From Diplonema papillatum (lineage: Eukaryota; Euglenozoa; Diplonemea; Diplonemida; Diplonemidae), in the NCBI GenBank assembly GCA_030068145.1, contig JAPJBO010000071.1, forward strand, positions 333,001 through 397,000: 64,000 nt of DNA, given 5' to 3'. Both the position numbers and the translations under genes were made by a program. Of this stretch, positions 25,601 to 36,046 are shown in pieces. Position 1 is the first letter of the stretch; each line of letters begins with the position of its first letter. The notes below the pieces were generated by a model. The model was not told where the DNA came from. It saw only the letters and a program-made list of their open reading frames with translations, and ran no database searches.

Positions 25601-26702
25601 GCTGGACGAAGTCGCAGCCCCTGTCGTGCAGGACGCGGCACCCGTCGATTTCGGCGCGCAGGAACAGATGCTGCGTGCGGTATGCCTTCAGCGCCGCCGA
25701 CTGTTTCGGGGTCACGATAGAGACGTAATGCATGAAGGACGACGCGTCCCGGTGCGAGACGAGCACAGCGTCGTTCCCACACCACGCGACGTCGTGAACT
25801 GGGTACTGGCAAGGCAATGGGTCCCCCGGGGTAAGACTGGGCTTCCCTGACTTGTCGTGTGCGGGGTTCGATGCGCCGGTGCCGTCGGTTTGCGCGGAGG
25901 GGTCTTCGACGATTTCTTCGAGGAGGACCTTGGTGAAGTCGGCGGCCTGCGTGACTTTGAGGATGCCGGCGTCGTATAGAGCGATGTGCGCGCCGCCGGG
26001 CGAGAGCGCCGCCTTGGCGCACGGCTCGAACGGCGGGCGGCCCCCCGCGTCCGAGTCGAACAGCGCGAAGCTGCAGAACGGCGTGAATAGGTACACAACG
26101 CCCTGCGGCACCACGGCGCACGTCGCACTTTTCGCCATCGTGGGGTTGGACAGGACGAGCTGCGCCTCCGCCGCCAGCAGGACGGAATCCGCCGGTTTCT
26201 TGTCGGGTTGCCCGCCTTCGGCGAGGGCGGGCATCCGGGTTTTGAGCGCGTGTGTCGCTGAGAACCCGATGACCCATTCCGCGTCGACGTGGGCGCGAAC
26301 CAGCGGCCTGCCGGCGGCGGGTGTGTTGTGGGTGATGGGGAAGCGCGCGACCTCTTGCCCGGTGATGGAGTACACCACCGCGGCGCCGTCGTCGCCTACC
26401 GTGACGATCCAGTCCCCCCGCGCCCAGTCCCACGCGAGCAGCCGGCACGGCGGGTCGGCTTCCCGCCAGACCCACTCGCTGGTCTTCACCCCGGAGAGAG
26501 TCCACACGGCCATCTTCACGGGGCCGCCGCCGCCGTGCCCGGACGCCGCCGCGAGCCCGCCCCCGCCCGCCGCGACCCGCACCATCGAGCCGTCCACCAC
26601 GGGCAGCCCCTCGTGGGCGCACGCGGAGATGCACCGGTAGGTCAACCCGCCGACCTTGGCCCACAGGCCGTGCTCCGGCTTCTTCTTGGCCCGCTTTCCC
26701 AT
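22698..26702 (-). CDS. VPS16: VPS16, HOPS/CORVET core subunit, two exons
   Basis: Exon 1 is 26702-25477 and exon 2 is 24294-22698, with a 1182-bp phase-2 intron (donor GTGTGC, acceptor TTGTAG). The joined product is about 940 residues. The N-terminal half is the Vps16-N beta-propeller (AEIDGCRVL and CDFVQRAGPDSVAVHRL resemble the family's DG-R-I and EFLQRVP motifs). The C-terminal half is the alpha-solenoid, with PLTYPQF, ADLRVLNALRH, LILGGHYKLAEQL, WILKVRTL, ELEKWVYGSSG and APIGYEYFVQECMK in the order seen in human VPS16. VPS16 scaffolds the HOPS and CORVET tethers with VPS33 and drives endosome/vacuole fusion. It starts at MGKRAKKKPEHGLW, and length slightly exceeds the usual 840. A Pro/Gly-rich insertion lies before CDAEVKLID. 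The intron harbours decayed copies of exon 2. Confidence 0.92.
24316..24396 (+). repeat. Family C repeat, copy 3 (VPS16 intron)
   Basis: A G-run and TTTTAGTTAACGTCTAGGC are followed by CTGAGAGGCAGGACACTGCCTCTCAG-type inverted bases (10-bp stem). It is repeated at 24796-24860 as part of the larger duplication. Confidence 0.55.
24360..25008 (-). pseudogene. Truncated VPS16 exon-2 copies inside the VPS16 intron
   Basis: Segment 24489-24800 copies 23977-24316, that is the first 310 bp of VPS16 exon 2 plus its acceptor site, with internal deletions that break the frame. A second fragment (24957-25008) copies only the bases coding around EYCGT. Each is preceded by the same roughly 120-bp non-gene block (24366-24488 and 24836-24956). 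The copied acceptor reads CAG and is intact, so it could compete with the true acceptor 3' of it. Products using it would be frameshifted. Confidence 0.85.
24796..24860 (+). repeat. Family C repeat, copy 4 (VPS16 intron)
   Basis: Same G-run, TTTTAGTTGATGTCCAGGC and ACTGCCTCTCAGTTTCTAGA blocks as 24316-24396, slightly shorter. Confidence 0.55.
25003..25206 (+). repeat. Family A SINE-like repeat, copy 3 (VPS16 intron)
   Basis: Inverse orientation to copy 1: GAACGCTTACGCCCGCCACC, TGTGTTTCGTGTGGGCTACA and TTTCCTACAAAGCAGGTGCTT in that order. Confidence 0.75.
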
Positions 26703-29272
26703 GGTGCCTTCCCCGCCTCCTTCCGGGTCTGGGCCTGCGGGGTCGATATGGTAGGGTGACTGAAGGTGAGCTAGTCCACCTCTATTCCTGGAAGTGCATC
26801 GAACTGCCTTTCGCTGTGGATCGCAGTCTAACGGCAGTCTATCGCCGGCTGTCGTAGGCTATCACAGGCGATTACAGTTAGACTCGAATGAGTGCAAACA
26901 CGACGCGGTACGATCGAAGAGGTAGTCACCTAGTGACCATCGCTACAGATATTTTGTATGCTAACCTCACCGATTACAGTCCATCACAGTGATGCAGATC
27001 ATCGCCACAGATTCTTTGCATTCTAGCGTCATTCTACACAGTGATGCAGATCATCGCCACAGATTCTTTGCATTCTAGCGTCATTCTAATCCAAACTGCA
27101 TCGGTCCATTGCGGTCTACTACGTCGATGCAGATTAGCACCACCGAGAGATTGAATGCTAACCCAAACTACTACGTCATGTTTCACTGGATCCCGGTTTA
27201 TCAGATGATATAGGGTCATTGCCGCGCCAGGAAACCCACCGTTTCGTATTGCCAGCGCCACTCGACCGGCCCACTGTGTAGTAGACCTCGGCTGGCTGCG
27301 TAGTAGAGCGGCGACGATGCGACACCAGGCGCGAAACAAAAGAATGAAGGTCTGCCGACGAACGGCACGGAAGGAGAAACGGTGCCGATAAACGAAGAAG
27401 GAGAAAAAAAAAGGAGGCGACAAAATAAAACAACACGAAGAAGTAGAAAAGATGAAGCCAACCGAGGGGGACGGGGGGCGAGGCTCATCGAAAGCGTTCG
27501 AACAGCTGGCACACGGAACAGGTTTGGCGGGGAGTGCCCAATTGCGGCATGGTCCGTGGCATAGGCGTGGCTGGCATGGCTTGGCCCTGCTGTCATTCGA
27601 GAGAAAGAGCAGCGCCAGCACGGGTATGGCCCTCCGAGATCCGAAAGAGCCAATGATTTTCAGACTGATTTGCGGGCAGCAGCGGAGGAGGGGGGATGCG
27701 AAGAACGTGCGACACCCCCGTCCATCAGCATTGATTGCTGCTTTGAGACCAGGTCCGCTTCCCCTCGCGCAGGGCAGGGGGAAGTCGGGCTGGATCTCGG
27801 GGAGCAGGAGTCGTCAGACTACCCCGCTCTCGCTTTGTTTCTTCTTTTTTTCGGCGGTGCCTCCGCAATTTTTCCGTCGGTTCCGACACGTGGATACCAG
27901 AACTCGAGTCCATGGTGGTGGCAACGTTGCCCGATCGGTCAATGCCGTGATGCTACCACTGGATGACGGCTGAACGCCTTTGGTATATGAGACGACGCCA
28001 AAAGGAGGGAGGGGCGGAGCTCGTTACTCAGTCACTCAAAGGAAGACTTCTCGGATTGGTTTGGGCCTCAGAATACGGGTTCCGGAAGGTACAGGGACGG
28101 TCGCACATCTCCCGCGTGCACACCGTATTTTTGCCCGTATATTTCTTCTGCCCAAACCCTCCCCCTTTTGGATTCCGAACATGTAGTGGAATGGGGCGCT
28201 GCGGAGATATACGGCAATGCCCATAGGAGCCGTCCCACTCGCACTTTCGGCCCGTCCATGATGCCCTATGGGTACATTATGCAATGAGAATTGGTTACCC
28301 TTGGGTAGCCTTGGCTTTCTTCTGAACAAAATGGCTTTTGAGGGGAAAAGTTCCCTTTGAAATCTTGAACAGAAATCTTCTCATGAAACCCACTACTGAA
28401 ATCCGAAATCCACTTTTCCCCTCTTCTACGTGCACTAGGAGCCCGGTTCTACGGTCGCGCCTGCCCTCTGATGAAGGTATGAATATACGTCGTTGGTTCG
28501 CCTGATCCAAGAGCAGCCGCACGGGGCGGGAGTGAAAGCGAGCCAGTAAGAACGCGTTCGCCCCTTCGATGCACGCGGCCAATACCACGAGAGAGAATCA
28601 GGCCAGGTGTCGACCGAGGCCGCAAAGAAAGAGGCTGGTCGCCGCGTCCTCTCCCATATGGCAGCGCTTTGACTGTCCTTGCCCAAGGGGAAATCTCGCG
28701 CGGCGGGCTCTTTTTTTGTCGACCAGCTGGCTGCTTGCGAACGTGGAGAGCTGTCGAGCAGCATCTTCTTCCGGAATCGGTGCATTCGGCAGGATTGGAT
28801 GCTCGATCGGCTTGCCTATCGACACCCCTTTGTGGGATCTGACCAGCGGTCACTCGGACGCCTTTCGTCAGCTCTGGGCGCATCAAGCGCCACCAGACCT
28901 CGAGGTGGCGCATCACAAGCTCGTGATCCCACAACCGTGGCTAGGTGGATGCGGCGAGTCGCATCCTCTAGCACGTACATGGTGGTGCACAGGTAAACCC
29001 TTGCAAACACCAACTTACCCTGTACAGGGTAGAGTAAGGTGTGCATGGGTGTAGACCGTCAGTAGAGCGACACGCGGGCTCGAGCGCAGGCACATGCCAC
29101 GGCCGGTGCCGCCTGTCGGTACGCGCGCCGGCTAGTACTTGACGTACTTCAGACCTTTCTTGTCAATCATGATCACTTGCTCGCCTGTGTAAGTGTGCCG
29201 TATTTATCTCGCGTTCCTCGTTCTGAGAAAGGCTGGGAAAGAAACGTAGAAGTAGCGCACGTCTGCTACTTT
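26703..29272. other. Intergenic space upstream of VPS16
   Basis: Holds degenerate GTCTATC/GATTACAG repeats at 26800-26890 and a two-unit 48-bp tandem duplication (26991-27087, landmark GATGCAGATCATCGCCACAG). Open frames on both strands at 27.0-29.0 kb lack motifs. No gene supported. Confidence 0.5.
26991..27087 (+). repeat. Two-unit 48-bp tandem duplication
   Basis: CAGTGATGCAGATCATCGCC through TTCTAGCGTCATTCTA occurs twice in succession, apparently identical. Confidence 0.85.
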
Positions 29273-29487
29273 CAGCCAGGTGAGGGCGCAGGTGACGCCA
29301 GTCCCAGAACGGTGTCAGCCAGGTGAGGGCGCAGGTGACGCCAGTCCCAGAACGGTGTCAGCCAGGTGAGGGCGCAGGTGACGCCAGTCCCAGAACGGTG
29401 TCAGCCAGGTGAGGGCGCAGGTGACGCCAGTCCCAGAACGGTGTCAGCCAGGTGAGGGCGCAGGTGACGCCAGTCCCAGAACGGTGT
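29273..29487 (+). repeat. 43-bp tandem array, five identical units
   Basis: Five perfect units starting CAGCCAGGTGAGGGCGCAGG and ending CCCAGAACGGTGT. Each unit contains CAGGTGAG and CAGGTGAC, both matching 5' splice donor consensus on the plus strand. Perfect identity implies recent expansion or homogenisation. Confidence 0.93.
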
Positions 29488-30625
29488 TCTCCGCAAAGCA
29501 ACACGCAAGGGGGACGACTTGGTGCACTCAGGTTCTGATCGAAGGGGCATCCCCCCCTGCGTGAACATCCTTGACCCGCTTCGCCTTGAGACAGGACGTT
29601 CCGTAGGGAGGAGACGAGGGTGGGCTCTCCCTTCTCTCCTCTACACGGCCCTCTCTTCTCTATAGTTGTAACCTGATTCGCTTCGGCTCGAGCCGGGAGT
29701 ACCTACCGCAGGGAAGGGAACAGGGTGTCGGCTGGCGGAGAGTGGGCTCGGCCGGTGGTTCAAAAAGCAAGCGCATACTGTCCAGCAACTCGACGGCGAC
29801 GACAATGGTGTTTGGCTCGGTGAAGTGCTTGCGCTCGGCCTGCGGTTTGGTGGAAGAAATGCGTAGTTTTGGCTTATTAGTTTGCTTCTCGTTGTCGACA
29901 ACATTATTTACTTTCAGCGTCTTTGCATGCCGTTTAGTGACGGAGAATGCCTCGCATCGGCTCGTCCAATATTAGAGTATTTGGTATAGATCCTGCAGGT
30001 TGACCCACAACTTGGCTTCCTCCAGCTGAGAAGCATTCTTATGTAGGAAGGGGAGGCGTCGAGCGCGCACGGTCGCCATCGACGCAGACAGGCAGGTGAG
30101 TGACCTGACCCTACGTGCAGATTGTCAGTAGGTATTTAGCTCCAAGACAAAAGAGCCGCGCAAGCCCTGGACGCAGCAATAGACGGTGCTGGCCCCGAAT
30201 TCACGGAGGCCGTCGCTCATTGTGGGGTGAGGTTCACCATGCTACGTCCTCGCCCCGGCGCCCTCCACCTTCTGGTGCTGGCGACGCTCCCTCGTTTCGT
30301 GCGTTACCTGTTTTACACCTGCTTTACAAACCATTGGCAGCTCGCCAAGACCTTCCCCACACCTGGCAGGCAGAGGCATCCCCTTCCCCAAGATTCGCTT
30401 TCGAACCGGCTCGCAGGCCCCGTCTCCTCTGAACAAAGATGAACCATTGGAAAAACGTGAAAACGGGGGTTTGCCTCGAGGCTCTTCGTGCTATTCTGCA
30501 GGTAACGTGAAAACGGGGGTTAGCCTCGAGGCTCTTCATGTTATTCTGCAGATAACGTGAGAACGGGGGTTTGTCTCGAGGCTCTTCATGTTATTCTGCA
30601 GATACTTTGTAGCTAAAATTCAGTT
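29488..30625. other. Spacer 3' of the 260-aa gene
   Basis: Contains short frames and the 50-bp triplet at 30454. If the 260-aa gene has another exon it should lie here on the minus strand, but none is identifiable. Confidence 0.45.
30454..30603 (+). repeat. Tandem repeat, three units of 50 bp
   Basis: Units at 30454, 30504 and 30554 start AACGTGAAAACGGGGGT and end TTATTCTGCAG. A diverged single unit is seen at about 5812-5860. Confidence 0.9.
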
Positions 30626-31408
30626 TTAAGTGTTCGTACGCCTTGACAACAGGGGTGAAGTGCGCAATTGGTGGAAACAAATGGAGCAGACCTTGGCGAT
30701 GCCGGCCTGCCCAGCGGAGAGCGACGGGGGCTCTTTCGGCTCCTCGATCCCGAGAGCTTCGGCCATTTTGGCCCACGGGTGGTACCTCGCCAGCGGGTCG
30801 GTGATCTCGACGATGTCGATCGGAAGCGCTCGCACCGCCCTTGCCTTGACCAGCACGATGCCGTTCGCTTCCGGGATTCCGACGGCGAGGACTTGGATCT
30901 CGTCGTCCTTCGGGTGCTTCTCTTCCGCGAGGACCAGACCGATTTGGCCCACTTTCGCTTTGAAGTCCGGTGTCACCTTGATACCCATTTTTTCCTCCAT
31001 CGACGACCAGTTCGAGTACTGCTGCCCGATGGACGCCACGATTGCGCGGTAGCAGATCTTCTTCACCGCCGACTCCGGCAGAAGGACGTAGCCCTGCCCC
31101 CTGGACTTTTCGAGGAGGCACACGGTGTTTCCCTTGTAGGGGTGGGGGGCCTTCGCGATGACGTAGCACGCTTCTCCCTTGACGACAGTGGGCTCGGGGA
31201 CAACTTCTTCGTAGTCGATTCCGCACGCCCGCAGCATGACAGACTTCATCCGCGGCCACTTTGACATGCGCTGTCCGGCGTCCGTGACGGTGACCTGCTC
31301 CACCGGGTACGGGATGTCCACGTCGATCTCGTCGAACATTCGCTTCTTCACGTTCTCCTTCTCCTGCTCCTCCTGCGGGGTCATCTCGGCGTCGCCGTTG
31401 GTGGCCAT
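30626..31408 (-). CDS. Unrecognised 260-aa protein, possibly with a further 3' exon
   Basis: Begins MATNGDAEMTPQEEQEKEN, an acidic, charged N-terminus with no signal peptide or membrane span. Codons are GC-ending as in neighbouring genes and the opposite strand is poorer, so it is probably real. The body (residues 40-235) looks like a folded alpha/beta protein, with stretches such as GEACYVIAKAPHPYKGN, QGYVLLPESAVKKICYRAIV and VGQIGLVLAEEKHPKD. I do not recognise the family. The last 20 residues (VCSICFHQLRTS onward) differ in character, and a donor-like AAG/GTCTGC sits just before them at 30692, so the real protein may end about residue 239 and splice to a missed exon. Located alone between VPS16 and the esterase gene; no partner can be inferred. 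Confidence 0.65.
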   Translation of the reverse strand: MATNGDAEMTPQEEQEKENVKKRMFDEIDVDIPYPVEQVTVTDAGQRMSKWPRMKSVMLRACGIDYEEVVPEPTVVKGEACYVIAKAPHPYKGNTVCLLEKSRGQGYVLLPESAVKKICYRAIVASIGQQYSNWSSMEEKMGIKVTPDFKAKVGQIGLVLAEEKHPKDDEIQVLAVGIPEANGIVLVKARAVRALPIDIVEITDPLARYHPWAKMAEALGIEEPKEPPSLSAGQAGIAKVCSICFHQLRTSPLLSRRTNT

Positions 31409-33022
31409 TGTCTTCTACTGAGGGTATGCTTGCTCCCGCCCCGTCCCCTTCCTCACGCGCGGCCGAGTCTAAAAGCCGTACGGTGGTGACTCCCCGCGTC
31501 CTGTACGGGGAGAGCGGTTACAAAAAAAGGTCGGGGGGGGGGGATCATAGTTTAGTGGCTGGATCTTACACGGCGCACTCGTGCACTACTAGTGTGTTCA
31601 CAAGTACACGAAATGGCAAGTGAATTGACAAACCCCACTTGCAAATCACTTGGAAAACATCATCGACAAGTGATTCCTACCCTACACCGGGTTGCGCGTG
31701 TAATATTCCTTGCAAGTACGAATGCGTGGTTTCGAGGTCAAGAGTGCAGTGTAGTTTAATGGTAACACTAACTCACATGCACGTTTGATGCGAGCATCTC
31801 AAGTATTTGAACACTCTTCACACCTACGGTTCTCCCGTCAGTTCGAGGGCGGAAATTTTGTATCAAGGGAAACCTCCGCTTGTTGAACCCGTCCTGTTTC
31901 CAAAAGCCAAATATTGTTTCGCGGATTGCGTATGCAAATTGAGAATGTGCTTTTTGGGGGGGACAAGCATTGTTTTTTTCCCCCGTCGCGGTATACTTGC
32001 GGCACCCGGTGGGGCGTGAAAACTGATGTGGCTGCCGCTAGCCAGATCACCTTGCGATGCCTCACACCGGGGCAGCACGAGTGCCGGATGCCCCTTTTCC
32101 TGCTGAAACCACCTGAACGGAATAATAAAATCCTCACTCATATGCTTGTGTCTGCCACTCTCGTCCACCGCTCCTGCCCTGCTTGCCGCGCGCCGTATGG
32201 TTGGAGCAAAAGGTGAAGCCAGAAAGCTGCTAATCTTGCTGCTGACCACATGAAGTGGTGCAAGCTACTTTGTTTCTCTGGACGGATTGGAGCGGCAAAC
32301 CTGTCGTTCGGATTACTATTAGTCTTCAACGAAACAAGTTTACTTTCCTACAAAACTACAAAAAAAAAGGCAGGATACAAGCTTGCCAACTTGCGCAAGT
32401 GGTGTAGGGTTAACTTTTGTTTGTGTTTCTTCCGCGGCCCTGCAGCGGGCCGCGGAAGTGCGGTGTGTAAATGTGTGACGCCATCACGCAAGCACGGCAA
32501 AGTCGACCCGAGTCGGCGACGCTGGGGGATGCCGTTCTCATATAAGCAGTGTGCCATGCCTCAAGCAACCAAGATGTATCGTCTAAGACCTACCATCGTG
32601 TGGAAGAATGCAATTATTACCGACGTACGCGTTACATTTACGCATGTTACTCAGCGCAGAAACAAAGCAACGGCGATGCTCCTAGTAACGGCGAGTGCAC
32701 AGGACAGACCACGCCTGACGGTCTTCTACAGAGCGTCGAGGTAAGTCTCCTGGAATGTGGATGCTTGCGTATGTTGTGACAACGTACGTCAGGGAATGAC
32801 TGACCGTGTGTGCCGGGTCTCTCCGTCCGGTAGCTGTCGTGCAGCTGCCTCACGCCCTCTTCGCCTTCTCCCGGTTTCGCCTCCGAAGCCCGCGAAGGTA
32901 AGCGCGAAGTCCCGGGGAAGCCTTGCAGGAGGCCCGAAAGCCAACCGTCACTTTTCGATAATGACAACCACGGCTGTTGCCAAACGAAACCCTGCGCACG
33001 TGCGCGCGCGCATCACGTGGGT
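31409..33022. other. Intergenic space with family C copies
   Basis: Family C fragments occur at 31536-31575 and 31748-31806. Frames at 31.9-32.2 kb and 32.3-32.9 kb are short and motif-free. No gene seen. Confidence 0.5.
31748..31806 (+). repeat. Family C repeat, copy 6
   Basis: TGTAGTTTAATGGTAACAC, CTCACATGCACG and TTTGATGCGAGCATCTCAAGT keep the A-box-like start and the hairpin, with base-pair-preserving changes relative to 706-793. Confidence 0.5.
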
Positions 33023-34198
33023 CTAAGTGCCGACTGCCGGAGGCGAGCAGTACACTCTCAAGAACTGGCGCAGGGTGGCAGCGGCGATGGCGGACGAGTG
33101 GATGTGGTCGTCGTACACGGCGTCCTGCATGTTCTGCCGGAAGGCGGCGTCCGCGATACGCTCTTCGTCTAGGACGGCGACGGCGGTGCCCCGCAAGAGC
33201 CCGCGCACCCTCCGGTTGATGCCGCGCATCTTCTCGTTGATCCTGTCGATGCCGGTCTGGTTCCCGAAGAACCCGGACACGTAGTGCTTCTTCACCGGCA
33301 CCGCGGTCCTGAAGAAGACGCGAACCCCAGCCTCGCTCGCCAACCTCACGAGGAAGCAGCAGAATCGGTCCACGTCGCGGTCCTGATACCCCGGCTCGAA
33401 CGCGTCCTGGTGCCCCAAGCCAACGATCACCACATTCGGCCGCAGCCCGAAGGAGCCGCCGAGCATGACCGACGGCGCTTGCATGCCTTCATTGTTGAAC
33501 GCGGTCCTGTTCGGAAGCCAGAAGCGCAGGGACTGCACGAAGGCGACGTGGAAGGGACCGTGCGCGAAGAACCCGCACGCGTACTTGCACTCCGCCTTCT
33601 GCTTGGTCCGCAGGCTCTGCTTCCCGGACGATAGCGCCGCCGACCACGTGTACAGCAACTGCCGCGCGAGCGAGTTGCCGGATATGACGACGGTCGCATT
33701 CGCCAAGCACGCCTTCTCCGGCACCGTTGCCGCGGGCCCCGCGGCCTCCACCCACGCCGGCTTCCGGTCGACCAACCTCCACTCGCCCGCTTCGCTCGGC
33801 TGGGTGCTGGGGCGCGGCGGAGAGTGCGCGGGTCGGCCGCGGAAGGGGTCCAGGTGAGAAGGGGGTGGCCACGCGTACCGATTCCAAGGAACCGGGCGGT
33901 CGAGGTTGATCGCGGGGTACCCTCGAGCCGGGGACGAGACGGGCGCCGGGAGTGAGAGCACGTCGTTCAAGACGGCGGCTTCCCCGCACGCGGGGCCGGG
34001 GGTGGTGTTTCCTCCTGCCGGGGCAGAGGACGGCTCGATGCGAGGCCCCGCGGCGGCTTCGGCGCCCGACGAGTTTCCCGCCGGCAAGGCTGACACCACC
34101 CTGCCCAGCTCGTCGCCGGGCCACGCCGCGAGCAAGCCGGTCGCTAGCAGCAGCGCGGTCGCCCCGGCGAGCGCCGCCCTCAGGCCTCGCGTACACAT
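33023..34198 (-). CDS. SGNH/PC-esterase-like protein with signal anchor
   Basis: The 391-residue protein starts MCTRGLRAALAG and has a hydrophobic signal anchor at about residues 5-26 (ALAGATALLLATGLLAAW). A Pro/Ser-rich stem runs to about 140. The C-terminal domain opens with WRLVDRKPAWVEA and contains VVISGNSLARQLL (GNSLAR 174-179), matching the catalytic-Ser block of PC-esterases (GDSLAR), and near the end YDDHIH (362-367), matching the Asp-x-x-His block. Family members (plant TBL, CASD1, NXPE) are Golgi-type enzymes that add or remove acyl groups on sugars, so a lumenal or secreted O-acylation role is inferred. NGT/NRT glycosylation sites are present. The start was chosen at the Met before the anchor because upstream in-frame sequence is family E repeat. 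Single exon; three broken copies lie upstream. Confidence 0.72.
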   Translation of the reverse strand: MCTRGLRAALAGATALLLATGLLAAWPGDELGRVVSALPAGNSSGAEAAAGPRIEPSSAPAGGNTTPGPACGEAAVLNDVLSLPAPVSSPARGYPAINLDRPVPWNRYAWPPPSHLDPFRGRPAHSPPRPSTQPSEAGEWRLVDRKPAWVEAAGPAATVPEKACLANATVVISGNSLARQLLYTWSAALSSGKQSLRTKQKAECKYACGFFAHGPFHVAFVQSLRFWLPNRTAFNNEGMQAPSVMLGGSFGLRPNVVIVGLGHQDAFEPGYQDRDVDRFCCFLVRLASEAGVRVFFRTAVPVKKHYVSGFFGNQTGIDRINEKMRGINRRVRGLLRGTAVAVLDEERIADAAFRQNMQDAVYDDHIHSSAIAAATLRQFLRVYCSPPAVGT

Positions 34199-34315
34199 TC
34201 GGCGCACCTGCCGTGATTCCTTTCTCCCCGCCCTATTCAGAGTGAACGTTGGCTTGAGTACCCGGGGGGTCAAGGGTCTTCGTTCATTTGTGGGATTGCA
34301 CATTAATATGCATAT

Positions 34316-34350
34316 TTTAGAGTTAAAGTTCGCTTGAGAATCCGGGGGGT
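34316..34350 (+). repeat. Family E tag between esterase gene and first copy
   Basis: TTTAGAGTTAAAGTTCGCTTG followed by AGAATCCGGGG. Similar tags occur at 34228, 34932, 35520 and 35605, one at each junction between gene copies. Confidence 0.7.
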
Positions 34351-34389
34351 AAAGTTCAGGCATTATTTCGTGGGATCCCACATTGGTAC

Positions 34390-34998
34390 TCATATTTTAG
34401 CGTAGTGTGCAGTAGGGCTCGATAGGAGGCCTCGCAGCCTCCACCCACGCCGGCTTCCGGTCGACCCACCTCCACTCTCGCCCGCTTTGCTCGGCTGGGT
34501 GCTGGGGCGCGGCGGAGAGTGCGCGGGTAGCCTGCTGAAGGGGTTGAGGTGAGAAGGGGACGGCCACGCGTACCGATTCCAAGGAACCGGGCGGTCGAGG
34601 TTGATCGCGAGGTACCCTCGAGCCGGGGACGAGCCGGGCGCCGGGAGTGAGAGCACGTCGTTCAAGACGGCGGCTTCCCCGCACGCGGGGCCGGGGGTGG
34701 TGTTTCCTCCTGCCGGGGCAGAGGACGGCTCGATGCGAGGCCCCGCGGCGGCTTCGGCGCCCGACGAGTTTCCCGCCGGCAAGGCTGACACCACCCTGCC
34801 CAGCTCGTCGCCGGGCCACGCCGCGAGCAAGCCGGTCGCTAGCAGCAGCGCGGTCGCCCCGGCGAGCGCCGCCCTCAGGCCTCGCGTACACATTCGGCGC
34901 ACCTGCCGTGATTCCTTTCTCCCCGCCCTATTCAGAGTGAACGTTCGCTTGAGTATCCGGGGGGTAAAGCTGAGGCATTCCTTCATGGGATTGCACAT
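34390..34998 (-). pseudogene. Esterase gene copy S1, lacking the catalytic domain
   Basis: Nearly identical to 33745-34255: the signal anchor and stem are intact and in frame, but the copy ends in GGSTGSRRGWRLRGL and then family E sequence, before GNSLAR. It would encode a membrane-anchored stem only, with its frame open from 34998 to 34390. Confidence 0.85.
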
Positions 34999-35018
34999 TG
35001 GTACTCATATTTTAGCGT

Positions 35019-35515
35019 AGTGTAGTAGGGCTCGATAGGAGGCCTCGCAGCCTCCACCCACGCCGGCTTCCGGTCGACCAACCTCCACTCGCCCGAGGAA
35101 ACACCACCCCCGGCCCCGCGTGCGGGGAAGCCGCCGTCTTGAACGACGTGCTCTCACTCCCGGCGCCCGTCTCGTCCCCGGCTCGAGGGTACCCCGCTAT
35201 CAACCTCGACCGCCCGGTTCCTTGGAGGCGGTACGTGTGCGCACCTCCAGCCCCTTCCGCGGCCAACCCGCGCACACTCCGCCGCGCCCCAGCCATGGCA
35301 GAGGACGGCTCGATGGGACGTGAGGCCTTGGGCCGGCGCTCGCCGGGGCGACCGCGCTGCTGCTAGCGACCGGGTTGCTCACCGCGTGGCCCGGCGACGA
35401 GCCGAGCAGGGTGGTGTCGGCCTTGCTGGCGGGAAACTCGTTGGCGGCCCACGCCGCGCAGCCGCCGCGGGGCCTACACATTCGGCGCGACTGCCGTGAT
35501 TCCTTTCTCCCCGCC
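35019..35515. pseudogene. Esterase gene copy S2, internally inverted
   Basis: Starts with the same left join as S1 (GGGCTCGATAGGAGGCCTCG), then at about 35097 switches to the plus-strand sense of the stem region and later of the signal anchor (about 35330-35430). It returns to the original sense near GGGGCCTACACATTCGGCGC at about 35478. No usable frame remains. Confidence 0.8.
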
Positions 35516-35689
35516 CTATTCAGATTGAACGTTCGCGTGAGAACCCGGGGTACTAAAGGTCTTTTCGGACGTTCATCCGTCGGATCGCATATTGGTATAT
35601 TTTTTAGAGCGAAAGTTCGCTTGAGAATACGGGGGGTACCGGGCCTTCAGGCGTTCCTCCATGGAATCGTGTATTGGTAAACGGTACTC

Positions 35690-36046
35690 ATATTTTAGCC
35701 GAAGTGGTAGGGCTCGATGGGAGGCCCCGCGGCCTTCACCCACGCCGGCTTCCGGTCGACCAATCTCCACTCGGCCGCTTCGCTCGGCTGGCTGCTGGTG
35801 TGCGCGGGTTGGCCGCGGAAGGGGTTGAGGTGAGAAAAGGGCGGCCACACGTACCGCCTCCAAGGAACACCGGGCGGTCGAGGTTGATCGCGGGGTACCC
35901 TCGAGCCAGGGACGAGACGGGCGCCGGGAGTGAGAGCACGTCGTTCAAGACGGCGGCTTCCCCGCACGCGGGGCCGGGGGTGGTGTTTCCTCCTGCCGGG
36001 GCAGAGGACGGCTCGATGAGAGGCCCCGTTGTTGGTATCCAGCGGT
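35690..36046 (-). pseudogene. Esterase gene copy S3, stem only
   Basis: Copies the stem-coding part (RPVPW region to PSSAPAGGNTT) with small gaps, beginning with the same GGGCTCGATGGGAGGCC join. The signal anchor and catalytic domain are absent. Confidence 0.82.

Noticed and set aside
29988..30012. Resemblance to the reverse complement of an 18S rRNA 3' end (GATCCTGCAGGTTGACCCAC)
   Set aside because: Match is short with several mismatches and no rRNA-like sequence continues on either side.
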